A stretch of DNA of 64,000 nt from Pseudovibrio sp. Tun.PSC04-5.I4 (GCF_900104145.1 NZ_FNLB01000006.1:1633001-1697000), one strand, 5' to 3'. Shown: positions 44,670 through 54,900, counted from the first letter of the stretch. The notes: generated by a model not told the origin, from the sequence alone. Translations and numbers: made by a program.

Positions 44670-47048
44670 TCAGAAGCTAGTACCGCCACTGAGCTTAAAT
44701 ACCTGCGTTTCATCAACATCGTTTTTAAGCAAAGGCCATGCAAAGTCAGCACGCAACGGACCGAATGGAGACTGCCAAAGCACCCCGAAGCCAACGGAGG
44801 CACGCAACTCAAAGTCTTCAGACTGGATCTTACTCGCGATCCCGCTAGTAGGATTTGTAATCGCGTTGGCTAGATCGCCATCAACACCCCACAAAGAACC
44901 AGCGTCAGCAAAGACTGCACCGGACAAGCCGAGCTCTTCAGGGAAGACTGGGAATGGGAATTGACCTTCAACAGTACCAGCTACGTAGTATTTACCGCCC
45001 AGAGCATCCCCGCCCGTAACATCACGCGGGCCGTACCCGTTAGACGCAAAGCCGCGAATACGTTCAGGTGATCCCTGGAACTGATCAGTAACACGCAGGC
45101 GATTGCCGATAGATTCGATGTAACCAGCAGACCCTTTCACGAAGCCAACAAGACCCCATTCTGGGTACAACTCCTGGAAGCCACTCGCCTTAAGCTGACC
45201 ACGAAGAAACTGAGACTCTCCACCGAGACCAGCAACTTCTTGCTCGATAGTTGCAAGGTAACCATCACGCGGATTCTGGTTGTTATCCAGAGTATTGTAA
45301 ACCAACGACAAGCCAGCCAGAGAAGTCGTATATTGCCCCAACGAGTCACAAACACCGAGAGAAACACCAACAGCACAATTGTTGATACCAGTGGAGTCAC
45401 TCCGTGACAAATCACGTTGGTAGAGCTTGTAGAACAGGTTCAGCGTCAACTCGTCTTCACGAAGTGGAAGACCGAAGTTGATAGCGCCACCAGTTGTCTG
45501 CTCTTCGTAAGCACGGGAGCTGTTCTGATCGTATACGCGCCGGTAAACATCCAGACCTGCAGAGATACGGCGACCCATAAAGAACGGTTCAACGAATTTG
45601 AATTCGTACTTCTGGTTATCAGTACCGCCACCAACCGCAGCTTTCAAATATTGACCACGACCAAGGAAGTTGCGTTCCGTGATAGAGATATCACCGATAA
45701 CACCGTCCGAGGTAGAGTAGCCAACACCGAAGGAAACTTCACCAGTTGGCTGTTCCTCAACATCAACATTGATAACCACGCGATCAGGAGCACTGCCCTG
45801 CTGACGGGTTATGCGAACGCTCTGGAAGTAACGCGTATTCTGGAGACGGCGCTCAGCTTTATCCAAAAGAATGCGGTTGTAAGCATCCCCTTCAGCCAGA
45901 TCAAATTCACGGCGGATCACGTATTCACGTGTACGATCATTACCACGAACGTTGATGCGCTCCACGTAAACACGAGGACCTTCTTCAATCAGGTAAGTGA
46001 TTGAAACGGTCTTATTCTCGTAATCACGTTCACCACGTGGGCGAACCTGTGCGAAGGCATAGCCAGCTTTAGAAACTTCAAGCGTCAGATCTTCAAGCGT
46101 CTTTTCAACTTCAAGGGAATTATAAGTCTCACCAGAGTTGGTGCGCAGGAATTTACGCATCACTTCAGGATCGATAGCAGACAAAGAAGTATCGATTTCG
46201 ATATCACCGAATTCGTACCGCTCGCCCTCATCCACAGTGAATGTCACGTAGAAGATGTTCTGCTCACGATCGAGATCTGCAACAGCGGAGACAACGCGGA
46301 AATCCGCATAGCCTTTCTGATAGTAGAACTGACGAAGGGATTCCTGATCAACTTCGATACGATCAGGATCATAAACATCGGTTGTACGCAACCAACCTAG
46401 GAACCCACTCTCACGTGTCTGAACTTGCTCGCGAAGATACCCATCGGAGAATGCCTGGTTTCCAATAAAGGAAACGCGCGCAACGCCTGTCTTTTCGCCT
46501 TCTTCGATCTCAAAAACCAGATCGGCGCGATTATTCGCGCGTTCGATGATTTTCGGCTCCACAGAAGCGCGGTAACGACCTGAACGACGGTAAGCTTCCA
46601 GAAGATTCTGCGCATCGGACTGAACACGCGCACGTGTCAGCATAGAACGCTCAGAAGAACGGACAACAGACTGCAAAGCCTGGTCATTGAGCCGTTTGTT
46701 ACCCTCAAAGGAGATCTTACCGATGACTGGGTTTTCTTTGACGTCAACAACAAGAGTGCCGCCGCGCTGATCAATGGCAACATCTGCAAACAAGCCAGTC
46801 GCATAAAGCGTAGTCAGGCTCTCATCGATATCAACCGCAGAAAATGACTTCCCAGGACGAATTGTCAGGTAATTGCGAACTGTTTCGTCTTCAATACGGG
46901 TAGCCCCATTGACGACAATCTTATTAACCACCGCAGCTTCGGCAACCCCTGCTCCGATAAACGGAACACCAACCGGAGCGACTGAACTAGCAGCTGCAAC
47001 GGCCATTGCCAAAAGCGAAACGCGGGACAGGTTTTTAAATGACTGCAT
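44670..47048 (-). CDS. bamA: Outer membrane protein assembly factor BamA
   Basis: 792 residues. Core of the BAM complex that inserts beta-barrel proteins into the outer membrane. Signal peptide about 1-38 ending near GVAEA, five POTRA domains (IVVNGATRIEDETVRNYL onward to about 420), then the Omp85 barrel (from GEVSFGVGYSTSDGVIGD) with the lid-loop motif RIRGF (residues ERIRGFASNGYGPRD), and the C-terminal strand ending FKLSGGTSF with the expected terminal Phe. It exports and assembles the TolC-type protein of the adhesin locus as well as porins. Confidence 0.97.
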   Translation of the reverse strand: MQSFKNLSRVSLLAMAVAAASSVAPVGVPFIGAGVAEAAVVNKIVVNGATRIEDETVRNYLTIRPGKSFSAVDIDESLTTLYATGLFADVAIDQRGGTLVVDVKENPVIGKISFEGNKRLNDQALQSVVRSSERSMLTRARVQSDAQNLLEAYRRSGRYRASVEPKIIERANNRADLVFEIEEGEKTGVARVSFIGNQAFSDGYLREQVQTRESGFLGWLRTTDVYDPDRIEVDQESLRQFYYQKGYADFRVVSAVADLDREQNIFYVTFTVDEGERYEFGDIEIDTSLSAIDPEVMRKFLRTNSGETYNSLEVEKTLEDLTLEVSKAGYAFAQVRPRGERDYENKTVSITYLIEEGPRVYVERINVRGNDRTREYVIRREFDLAEGDAYNRILLDKAERRLQNTRYFQSVRITRQQGSAPDRVVINVDVEEQPTGEVSFGVGYSTSDGVIGDISITERNFLGRGQYLKAAVGGGTDNQKYEFKFVEPFFMGRRISAGLDVYRRVYDQNSSRAYEEQTTGGAINFGLPLREDELTLNLFYKLYQRDLSRSDSTGINNCAVGVSLGVCDSLGQYTTSLAGLSLVYNTLDNNQNPRDGYLATIEQEVAGLGGESQFLRGQLKASGFQELYPEWGLVGFVKGSAGYIESIGNRLRVTDQFQGSPERIRGFASNGYGPRDVTGGDALGGKYYVAGTVEGQFPFPVFPEELGLSGAVFADAGSLWGVDGDLANAITNPTSGIASKIQSEDFELRASVGFGVLWQSPFGPLRADFAWPLLKNDVDETQVFKLSGGTSF

Positions 47049-47236
47049 AGATCTGCTATGCCTTTTATTTTCAACCTGGAGTTGTACTAACCTCTGATCT
47101 TCAGAATGCTAATACGTCTCAGGGTAATGAATAGAATCTGAAACACCTAGGAACTTTGTACAAGGTTTTCAGAGTAAAGCAAGGCTACACCACCGGATTT
47201 AACGCAATTTGCCCAGCCTAACGCCCACCAACTTAC

Positions 47237-48373
47237 CTAGGAGCCGATTATGTTACGCAGATCGTTCCACGTAGCAAAAACCATCAGGAGTAGCACCAGA
47301 GTGATTCCAATTCGGAACCCAAAATCTTGCAGTTTTTCACTCAAAGGTTTCCCCCTCACAATCTCAATGACGTAGTAAAGCAGGTGCCCACCATCCAGCA
47401 TGGGAACCGGCATGAGATTAAGTAAACCAATAGAAATTGACAAAACTGCGGTGAGATTAATCAACGGCAAAATTCCATGGGTCGCAACCTGCCCTGAGAT
47501 TTGCGCTACACGAATCGGACCACCCAACTGATCTGGGTTCTCCGTGCCACTGAACAAGCCACCGATATAACCAAGTGTTCTTTCAAGAATATACCAAGTC
47601 TCTTTTACCCCTTCACCTACGGCTTCCAAGGGGCCAAATCGCTTAAGTATCACATCCTCTTTAGACGTGTTACGCTGAATACCAAGAATACCAACGCGTT
47701 GAGTATTTCCAAACCCGTCGCTGATTTCTTGTAATTCGGGCGTAGCTGTCAAACGCTCAACAGCATCACCGCGTTCCACGTCAATAATGACAGGAACATC
47801 GGCATTGGCACTTACAATGCGCTGAACGTCATTGAAACTCTTAACTTCATCACCATTAATCGTGAGAATGAGATCACCCGGTAGAACACCAGCCATTTCG
47901 GCCGCGCTGCCCGGACGGACAATATCCACACGTGGCAAAGTCTCGTATTTCCCGAGAAATCCAAACATCCCTGCAAAAATGAGAATAGCGAGGATAAAAT
48001 TAGCAATAGGACCAGCCGCTACGATTGCAGAGCGCTGCCACGGGTTTTTTGCAAAAAAAGCAGACTGGCGGGTCTCTTCATCCATTTCAGCGTGCTGATC
48101 GCGATCTGGCAAGCTCGCGGCGTTTTCATCGCCAGAAAATTTCACGTATCCGCCAAGAGGTATCGCGCAAACTTTCCAGCGCGTGCCGTGCTTGTCATTC
48201 CGCCCCAGAAGCTCGGGCCCAAATCCTACGGAAAACGCCAGGACCTTCACGCCACACCAGCGTGCGACCATAAAGTGCCCCAACTCATGGAAAAACACCA
48301 CCACGGTGAGCACACACAAAAACGGGATAATCACCCCGATTGAGCCACTAAGAACTGAACTCAGAACGTCCAT
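47237..48373 (-). CDS. rseP: Intramembrane zinc metalloprotease RseP (site-2 protease)
   Basis: 378 residues. Cleaves membrane anti-sigma factors or signal peptide remnants. Zinc site HExxH in VVFFHELGHFMVA, the third ligand in PVPMLDGGHLLYYVIE, a PDZ domain (about 125-215, GSAAEMAGVLPGDLILTING), and four membrane segments. One PDZ domain, as in alphaproteobacterial RseP. Located between dxr and bamA. Confidence 0.96.
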   Translation of the reverse strand: MDVLSSVLSGSIGVIIPFLCVLTVVVFFHELGHFMVARWCGVKVLAFSVGFGPELLGRNDKHGTRWKVCAIPLGGYVKFSGDENAASLPDRDQHAEMDEETRQSAFFAKNPWQRSAIVAAGPIANFILAILIFAGMFGFLGKYETLPRVDIVRPGSAAEMAGVLPGDLILTINGDEVKSFNDVQRIVSANADVPVIIDVERGDAVERLTATPELQEISDGFGNTQRVGILGIQRNTSKEDVILKRFGPLEAVGEGVKETWYILERTLGYIGGLFSGTENPDQLGGPIRVAQISGQVATHGILPLINLTAVLSISIGLLNLMPVPMLDGGHLLYYVIEIVRGKPLSEKLQDFGFRIGITLVLLLMVFATWNDLRNIIGS

Positions 48374-48413
48374 GCGAACTGCCTTACCTTATTTTAAGCG
48401 GAAGAGCCTGAAC

Positions 48414-49586
48414 TCAGGCTGTCATCTTCCCAATAAACTCGTTTGCAACACGACGCGCTTCCTGATCAAGCAGAAGAATCTCTTCCAGTTGATGAGGGCA
48501 ATCTAGCATGTTTTGCGTATGAAGCCGATCCAGAACATTTTCGAGCAGCTCTACAATTTGTAAAAACCCAATTTTCCGGTTCAAGAATGCATCCACTGCA
48601 ATTTCATCTGCTGCATTGAACACAGTCCCCGCACCATCACCCAGTTCCATGACCCGACGCGCCAATGAAAGCGCAGGAAAACGGTCATAATCAGGCTTTT
48701 CGAAATCTAATCGACCAGTCATCCCCAGATCTAACTGTGCAACAGGGGAAGACTTACGGGTTGGGTAGTCGAGACAATACGCAATTGGCCCACACATATC
48801 TGGCACGGCCATATGGGCCAATAATGACCCGTCACAATATCGGACCATACCATGGACAATAGATTGTGGATGGACAACAACATCAAGCTGATCAGGGGTG
48901 ATCGGGAACAAATGAAACGCTTCAATCAGCTCCAACCCCTTATTGACCATAGTTGCGCTATCAATGGTAATACGCCGCCCCATTGACCAGTTTGGATGTT
49001 TCAGCGCCATCTCAGGCGTTGCGACACGCATTTCATCCAGTGTGGATGTGCGGAACGGACCGCCCGAAGCAGTCACAATGACCTTATCAACGGCCTTGGC
49101 GTTTTCCTGCTCGAATACCTGAAAGACAGCATTGTGCTCTGAATCCATCGGAAGCAGTTTAATGCCCATCTCTTCTGACAGAGCCCGAACGATCGTGCCC
49201 GCGCAAACCATGGTCTCTTTATTGGCAAGCGCGATATTGCTGCCCGCTTTGATACCGGCAACCGTTGGCTCCAGACCAGCAGCACCCACCATCGCAGAAA
49301 CAAGCGTATCAACCTTCTGGCTGGCAACCTCCAACACAGCAGCACGGCCAGCCGAGACCTCAACAGACGTGCCTGAGAGAGCTATTTTCAGCGCATCATA
49401 TTTTGAAGGATCAGCAATGACCGCACGCTTGGCACCCGTCTCAACACAGGCTTTGGCCAGTGCATCAACATTACTGCCAGCAACAAGTGCATTCACATCG
49501 TATCGGTCGGGGCTGTGCGCAATAACTTTGAGCGTGCTTGCTCCAACCGAACCGGTTACTCCCAGAACAGAGAGTGTCTTCGTCAT
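48414..49586 (-). CDS. dxr: 1-deoxy-D-xylulose 5-phosphate reductoisomerase
   Basis: 390 residues. Second step of the MEP isoprenoid pathway. NADPH site GVTGSVGASTLKVI, LANKETMVCAG, metal-binding MDSEHNAVFQV, VTASGGPFRTST, HPNWSMGRRITIDSATMVNKGLE (read in two parts) and HPQSIVHGMVRYCDGS. Supplies undecaprenyl precursors to UppS nearby. Confidence 0.97.
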   Translation of the reverse strand: MTKTLSVLGVTGSVGASTLKVIAHSPDRYDVNALVAGSNVDALAKACVETGAKRAVIADPSKYDALKIALSGTSVEVSAGRAAVLEVASQKVDTLVSAMVGAAGLEPTVAGIKAGSNIALANKETMVCAGTIVRALSEEMGIKLLPMDSEHNAVFQVFEQENAKAVDKVIVTASGGPFRTSTLDEMRVATPEMALKHPNWSMGRRITIDSATMVNKGLELIEAFHLFPITPDQLDVVVHPQSIVHGMVRYCDGSLLAHMAVPDMCGPIAYCLDYPTRKSSPVAQLDLGMTGRLDFEKPDYDRFPALSLARRVMELGDGAGTVFNAADEIAVDAFLNRKIGFLQIVELLENVLDRLHTQNMLDCPHQLEEILLLDQEARRVANEFIGKMTA

Positions 49587-49643
49587 AGTACCAACCCTTG
49601 CAAACTTGAAAAACTGCGGGTGAAGCTAATTTTTTGAACGAAT

Positions 49644-50534
49644 CTAGGACGCAAACAGCATTAATCCTGCATTGGGGTCAAACAACTGACCGCCGAGGAG
49701 CACGCCAACTACATAAGAGAACACAGCGGCAGCAACCAGACCATCAACGCGGTCCAACAGGCCGCCGTGGCCGGGAATAAGATGACTGGAGTCTTTCACG
49801 TTAAAGCGGCGCTTTAAGGAACTCTCGAACAAATCACCCAGCTGCGAGACTGCAGAAAGAACAACGGCCAGGCCAAAGGCCCAAAGCAGCTGTGTGCCAC
49901 CTGCTACTGCAACAAACGCCATCCCAACGAGGGAGGAAAACAGAACGCCGCCAATCGCACCGCTCCACGTTTTATTAGGAGAAACAGCGGGCCACAGCTT
50001 CGGGCCACCGAAGGTACGACCACTGAAATATGCGGCAACATCCGTACCCCAGACCACTAGGAACAAGTAGATAATGAAGAACAACCCATCATCCCCTTCC
50101 CGCAAGGCCAGCAGACAGACAAACGTCAACGCAGCATAAACATAACCTTCGCTCACCCAACGCGCAGTTCGGTCAAAGCCAACCGCACCGTAAAGCAAGA
50201 CGGCCCCACCCAACATTGCAGCTGCGATCCAGAGCGGCTCAGCAAGGTAATAGGCGAACGCGATAAACAGAAGAAAAGCATAGCCCAACAGTACGATAGG
50301 CTTTTGAGCGTTCTGAAGAATGATTTTATACCATTCCCAATAAACAATCAGCGCACCAACAAGGGCAAGTCCAGCGAACCAAAACCCACCTGCCCATGTA
50401 ATGGCCAAGGCAGCCGGGGCAAGAATGATCGCGGAAAGCGCACGGACCAGCAAATCAGGATTTGCTTTTACTATGCGCCGAAAAATTCCATCCGTTGAGC
50501 CGTCAGAATTTTTCTGATTGTTTTTGTCAGGCAT
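49644..50534 (-). CDS. cdsA: Phosphatidate cytidylyltransferase
   Basis: 296 residues from ATG 50534, which shares the A of the uppS TGA (TGATG); a GTG at 50537 is one codon longer. Makes CDP-diacylglycerol for phospholipids. Multiple membrane helices and the C-terminal signature SNKTWSGAIGG...SQLGDLFESSLKRRFNVKDSS, with GHGGLLDRVDGL near the end, read in parts. Confidence 0.95.
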   Translation of the reverse strand: MPDKNNQKNSDGSTDGIFRRIVKANPDLLVRALSAIILAPAALAITWAGGFWFAGLALVGALIVYWEWYKIILQNAQKPIVLLGYAFLLFIAFAYYLAEPLWIAAAMLGGAVLLYGAVGFDRTARWVSEGYVYAALTFVCLLALREGDDGLFFIIYLFLVVWGTDVAAYFSGRTFGGPKLWPAVSPNKTWSGAIGGVLFSSLVGMAFVAVAGGTQLLWAFGLAVVLSAVSQLGDLFESSLKRRFNVKDSSHLIPGHGGLLDRVDGLVAAAVFSYVVGVLLGGQLFDPNAGLMLFAS

Positions 50535-51307
50535 CACGTCCCAGTCGCGTCAGTGCTCAAGCCCCCAAACCGACGATCCCTATTGGAAAACGCCAGTAAA
50601 GCATTATCAAATGCGCTTGAATCGAATTCAGGCCAGGGCGCAGGAGCAAAATAAAATTCAGCATAAGCTGCTTGCCACAACAGGAAGTTGGAAAGTCTTT
50701 GCTCTCCACCTGTGCGTACAATGAGGTCCGGATCAGGAATATCACTGGTATCCAGACACGCGCTAACATCGGCCTCCCCGATATCAGCAGCCTTCAATTC
50801 ACCAGCCTCAACCCGTTCAGCCAGTTTACGAGCAGCACGAACGAATTCGTCTCGTGCTCCGTAATTGAAAGCAATAACCAGAACCAATCCAGTACAATGA
50901 GCAGTGTTCCGCTCAGCATCATCCAGCAGGGTCAGCATGGATTGATCAAGGTTCTCCTTGCTCCCAATAACCCGAACCCGCACATTGGCTTTAATGAGGT
51001 CGGCAAGGTCATTGTGAACGAACCGGCGCAGCAACCCCATCAGGAAGGTAACTTCCTGTTGCGGACGCGACCAGTTTTCGGAGGAGAAGCTGAAAAGCGT
51101 TAGATAGGATATTCCACGCTTTTGAGCGTGTTTAACGGCTTCGCGCAGTGTTTTCACACCGCGCCGATGCCCTTCGGTACGCGCAAGACCACGACGCAAG
51201 GCCCAACGGCCATTGCCATCCATAATAATGGCGACGTGACGAGGCACATTTAAAAGTCCGATCTCGGAATTTGTATCCAATGCCTCAAATTCAACGCTCG
51301 CCGCCAT
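50534..51307 (-). CDS. uppS: Undecaprenyl diphosphate synthase
   Basis: 257 residues. Cis-prenyltransferase that makes the lipid carrier for peptidoglycan and O-antigen. HVAIIMDGNGRWA (catalytic Asp), GHRRGVKTLREAVK, LTLFSFSSENWSRP, FNYGARDEFVRAA and PDLIVRTGGEQRLSNFLLW. Coupled to cdsA by overlapping stop and start. Confidence 0.97.
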   Translation of the reverse strand: MAASVEFEALDTNSEIGLLNVPRHVAIIMDGNGRWALRRGLARTEGHRRGVKTLREAVKHAQKRGISYLTLFSFSSENWSRPQQEVTFLMGLLRRFVHNDLADLIKANVRVRVIGSKENLDQSMLTLLDDAERNTAHCTGLVLVIAFNYGARDEFVRAARKLAERVEAGELKAADIGEADVSACLDTSDIPDPDLIVRTGGEQRLSNFLLWQAAYAEFYFAPAPWPEFDSSAFDNALLAFSNRDRRFGGLSTDATGT

Positions 51308-51330
51308 ATAGTCCCCGCGCTCAAACAGGA

Positions 51331-51888
51331 TTAAACCTGTTTGATTTCCTGTTCTTTCTTCGCAAGGACGGTATCGACCTCACCAATAATGTCGTCTGTC
51401 ATCTTCTGCACCTTGTCAGAAGCAACACGCGAATCGTCTTCACTCATGTCACCAGCTTTTTCGAGCTTTTTGATGGAATCCATTCCATCACGGCGAACAT
51501 GACGCGCAGCGATCTTTGCTTGTTCCGCAAATTTATGCGCAACTTTGACGAGTTCGAGGCGACGCTCTTCATTAAGCTCAGGTATTGGCAAACGCAGCAT
51601 CATTCCATCCACAACCGGATTCAAACCAAGGTTTGACTCACGAATCGCTTTTTCAGTTGCCTGCAACATAGTGCGGTCCCAGACCTGAACAGAAATCATG
51701 CGAGGCTCAGGAACACTCACAGTTGCCACCTGATTGATTGGCATTGGAGAACCGTAAGCACTGACAGTGATCTTATCCAGCATGCTTGCAGAAGCACGAC
51801 CAGTACGAAGACCGGTAAACTCGTGCTTCAAAGCTGAGATAGCACCACTCATGCGGCGTTCAAGATCGCCATAGTCCAGCTTAGCCAT
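51331..51888 (-). CDS. frr: Ribosome recycling factor
   Basis: 185 residues, normal length. Splits the post-termination ribosome with EF-G. LDYGDLERRMSGAISALKHE, GLRTGRASASMLDKITVSAYG, PMPINQVATVSVPEPRM and the C-terminal coiled coil with ARHVRRDGMDSIKKLEK. Lies 97 bp after pyrH. Confidence 0.97.
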   Translation of the reverse strand: MAKLDYGDLERRMSGAISALKHEFTGLRTGRASASMLDKITVSAYGSPMPINQVATVSVPEPRMISVQVWDRTMLQATEKAIRESNLGLNPVVDGMMLRLPIPELNEERRLELVKVAHKFAEQAKIAARHVRRDGMDSIKKLEKAGDMSEDDSRVASDKVQKMTDDIIGEVDTVLAKKEQEIKQV

Positions 51889-51985
51889 GTTTTCCTCTTT
51901 CGCGTATCATCTTGAGAACCGGGTTCACGTAATGTGAAACCGGTCCAGGTCACAAATAAACCGTCAAACGCACTCTACGCGCTTA

Positions 51986-52705
51986 TCAGTCTTCAATGAC
52001 CGTAAACAGCCCCTGTCCACGCAGCACTTTCACAAGCGCGCCAGACGTCTTGATGGAAAAGACAACTACAGGAATAGAGTTGTCTCGGGCAAGTGCAATC
52101 GCAGTCGCATCCATGACTTTGAGGTTCTTTTCAAGAACTTCCCCCGGTGTAAGCGTATCAAATCGCTTTGCATCCGGCTTTAGCTTGGGATCTGCGTCAT
52201 AAACACCGTCAACACTGGTTCCCTTTAGGAAAACATCACATTGCATTTCAGCAGCGCGCAGTGCCGCACCAGAATCAGTTGTAAAGAATGGATTGCCCGT
52301 ACCGCCAGCGAACAAAATGACGTCACCATCTTCCATATAACGCTCAGCACCGCGCTGGGTGAAGCTTTCACAAATGGAAGGAACAGGAACAGCGGAAAGC
52401 ACACGCGCCTGAATGCCTTTTTTATTCAAAGCATCGGCCAGCGTGAGCGAGTTCATGATTGTTGCCAGCATACCCATATGGTCGCCGGTGACACGGTTGG
52501 CGCCCTTGGCAGAAAGCGCAACACCACGGAAGATGTTACCACCACCAACAACAATACCAAACTGCGCGCCCAGGTTTACGGCCTCAGATATTTCCTCAGC
52601 AACCCGCTCGACCACTTTCGGGTCGATTCCAAATTGCTGGTCGCCCATCAGCGCCTCTCCTGAAAGTTTCAGAAGAACTCGTTTCCAGCGAACACCCTCA
52701 GACAT
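51986..52705 (-). CDS. pyrH: Uridylate kinase
   Basis: 239 residues from ATG 52705, with AGAGG about 6 nt upstream; six more in-frame codons precede. Phosphorylates UMP. RVLLKLSGEALMG, GIVVGGGNIFRG, DHMGMLATIMNSL, FAGGTGNPFFTTDSGAALRA and GTSVDGVYDADPK. Separated from tsf by a terminator. Confidence 0.97.
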   Translation of the reverse strand: MSEGVRWKRVLLKLSGEALMGDQQFGIDPKVVERVAEEISEAVNLGAQFGIVVGGGNIFRGVALSAKGANRVTGDHMGMLATIMNSLTLADALNKKGIQARVLSAVPVPSICESFTQRGAERYMEDGDVILFAGGTGNPFFTTDSGAALRAAEMQCDVFLKGTSVDGVYDADPKLKPDAKRFDTLTPGEVLEKNLKVMDATAIALARDNSIPVVVFSIKTSGALVKVLRGQGLFTVIED

Positions 52706-52834
52706 AGTAAACCTCTTTTGCAATGCGCATCCACAAAAAGTGGTTCCAGCTTTCCGTTAAAACACGCGTAGGAACAAAGAGCCAAAACAACCAACTTGAA
52801 CCAGCATAAACGTCAGTTGTTATAGCTCCAGATA

Positions 52835-52865
52835 CAAAGAGGGCGTCGACTGAATCGACGCCCTC
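52835..52865 (-). terminator. Rho-independent terminator of tsf
   Basis: Eleven-bp stem GAGGGCGTCGA / TCGACGCCCTC with a 5-nt loop, just after the tsf stop and followed on the minus strand by TTTGT. The T tract is short, so read-through into pyrH is possible. Confidence 0.8.
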
Positions 52866-52871
52866 AATAAA

Positions 52872-53795
52872 TTAGTTACCAGCAGCAGCCGCAACTTCAG
52901 CAGCAAAATCTGTTTCTTCTTTTTTAATACCCTCACCAAGGGCAATGCGAACAAAGCCGGTGAGTTTAACAGGAGAACCGATTTCTTTAGCTGCTTCTTC
53001 AACGGCCTTCTCTACAGTCAGATCAGGGTTGATAACGAAAGACTGTTTAACCAGTGTAACTTCTTCATAGAACTTACGCAGGCGACCTTCAACCATCTTT
53101 TCGATGATGCTGTCAGGCTTACCAGACTCACGAGCCTGCTCAACGTAAACAGCGCGCTCACGCTCAACCGCATCAGCGTCCAGCACGTCAGTGTTCAGTG
53201 CCATTGGGTTTGTAGCTGCAACATGCATTGCAATCTGCTTACCAAGAGCCACCAGCTTGTCTGCATCACCTGCAGATTCAAGAGCAACAAGAACACCGAT
53301 TTTGCCCAGACCATCGCTTACAGCGTTGTGCACGTAAGAAGCAACAACACCTTCAGAAACGGACAAACCAGTTGAACGACGAAGGGACATGTTTTCACCG
53401 ATGGTGCCAACAGCCTTGGTAATTTCGCCTTCAACGGTTTTGTCTGAACCTGGGTAAGGTGCAGCCGCAAGCTTCACAACGTCGCCATCAACAGTAAGCG
53501 CGGTTGCAGCAATGTCGCGAACCAGCTTCTGGAAATTGTCGTTACGTGCAACAAAGTCAGTTTCGGAGTTAACCTCAACAACAACAGCTTTATTGCCTGC
53601 AGTTACAACTGCAACAAGACCTTCAGCCGCAACACGGCCAGCCTTTTTAGCAGCCTTAGCAAGGCCTTTGGTGCGCAGCCAATCAACAGCTGCTTCCATT
53701 TCGCCGCCTGTTTCTTTCAGGGCAGCTTTACAATCCATCATGCCAGCACCGCTTATTTCGCGGAGCTCTTTTACCATAGCAGCGGTAATGCTCAT
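52872..53795 (-). CDS. tsf: Translation elongation factor Ts
   Basis: 307 residues from ATG 53795 (MSITAAMVKELREISGAGMM), with GAGG 7 nt upstream; a longer in-frame start at 53897 gives residues not in the family. Nucleotide exchange factor for EF-Tu. MMDCKAALKETGGEMEAAVDWLR-like N-terminal domain, ETDFVARNDNFQKLV, AMHVAATNPMAL, and FYEEVTLVKQSFVI. Confidence 0.97.
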   Translation of the reverse strand: MSITAAMVKELREISGAGMMDCKAALKETGGEMEAAVDWLRTKGLAKAAKKAGRVAAEGLVAVVTAGNKAVVVEVNSETDFVARNDNFQKLVRDIAATALTVDGDVVKLAAAPYPGSDKTVEGEITKAVGTIGENMSLRRSTGLSVSEGVVASYVHNAVSDGLGKIGVLVALESAGDADKLVALGKQIAMHVAATNPMALNTDVLDADAVERERAVYVEQARESGKPDSIIEKMVEGRLRKFYEEVTLVKQSFVINPDLTVEKAVEEAAKEIGSPVKLTGFVRIALGEGIKKEETDFAAEVAAAAGN

Positions 53796-53964
53796 CATAC
53801 GCCTCATGAACGGGAGTGTGTCATAAAAAATCAGAGGAAACCGACGTCCCTGCGGATCCATCCGATTTATCGCATAGCGACAGTGACACTTCGGCAAAAC
53901 TCGCCAAAAGGGTCACATAAAAACTGAACGGGAAGCGCATGAATGCGCTTCCCAAAAGAAAGCC

Positions 53965-54786
53965 TTAGCCTTCGCTCTTGTCAGCTTCTACTGCTGCAGG
54001 AGCAGCTTCCACTGCTACAGGAGCAGCTTCTTCAGCAAGAACAGGTTCTTCAAGGAATTCTTCAGATTCGCCAAGATCGATACCCATAGAACCGGATGCG
54101 CGTGCGATGCCGTCAATAGCAGCGCGAGCGATCAGGTCTGTGTAAAGAGTAATTGCGCGACCAGCATCATCGTTACCAGGTACTGGGAACGTAATACCGT
54201 CTGGATCACAGTTGGAATCCAGGATCGCAGCAACCGGAATGCCCAGACGACGAGCTTCCTGAATTGCGTTTGCTTCGCGGTTGGTGTCGATAACAAAGAT
54301 CAGGTCGGGAATACCGCCCATATCTTTAATACCACCAAGGTTGCGCTCAAGTTTCTGACGCTCACGGTCGAGGAACAAACGTTCCTTCTTAGTCATGCGG
54401 TTAGCATCACCACCTTCGAGCAGTTCTTCAACTTTACGCAGACGCTGGATGGACTGAGAGATTGTCTTCCAGTTGGTCAGCATGCCGCCGAGCCAACGCG
54501 CGTTCACGTAGTACTGAGCAGAGTTGCGAGCAGCTTCTGCAACAGCTTCTTGAGCCTGGCGCTTAGTGCCAACCAAAAGAACGCGGCCACCAGCAGCAAC
54601 AGTGTCAGACACAGCTTTAAGAGCCTGGTGCAGAAGCGGAACTGTCTGACCAAGATCAAGAATGTGAATGTTATTGCGAACGCCGAAGATGTAATTGTTC
54701 ATCTTTGGGTTCCAGCGGTGTTTCTGGTGACCAAAATGGACGCCAGCTTCCAGAAGCTGACGCATAGTAAAATCAGGCAAAGCCAT
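53965..54786 (-). CDS. rpsB: 30S ribosomal protein S2
   Basis: 273 residues. TMRQLLEAGVHFGHQKHRWNPKM-type N-terminus, VLLVGTKRQAQEAVAEAA, RWLGGMLTNWKTI, PDLIFVIDTNREANAIQEA, NCDPDGITFPVPGNDDAGRA (read in parts). The C-terminus has an Ala/Glu/Val-rich tail of about 35 residues beyond the E. coli protein, common in alphaproteobacteria. AAGGAG precedes the ATG. Confidence 0.97.
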   Translation of the reverse strand: MALPDFTMRQLLEAGVHFGHQKHRWNPKMNNYIFGVRNNIHILDLGQTVPLLHQALKAVSDTVAAGGRVLLVGTKRQAQEAVAEAARNSAQYYVNARWLGGMLTNWKTISQSIQRLRKVEELLEGGDANRMTKKERLFLDRERQKLERNLGGIKDMGGIPDLIFVIDTNREANAIQEARRLGIPVAAILDSNCDPDGITFPVPGNDDAGRAITLYTDLIARAAIDGIARASGSMGIDLGESEEFLEEPVLAEEAAPVAVEAAPAAVEADKSEG

Positions 54787-54900
54787 GCCTTGTTCTCCTT
54801 AGTTTTCCGGTTTAATCCTCCGCAGGGCAGCACTGACGTGCAACTCACTAACCGGATGGAGCTCACCACAAGGGCAAACCCCGCCCTGCGTGCGGGATGG
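54787..54900 (-). promoter_or_regulatory. rpsB 5' leader with a conserved-looking hairpin
   Basis: The untranslated leader contains CGCAGGGC (54883-54890 on the minus strand reading) pairing perfectly with GCCCTGCG (54821-54828), enclosing about 54 nt, just before two Shine-Dalgarno-like GGAGG and AAGGAG stretches. A structured leader of this kind could be the target of S2 autoregulation, known for rpsB in other bacteria. This is inference from base pairing only. Confidence 0.4.
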
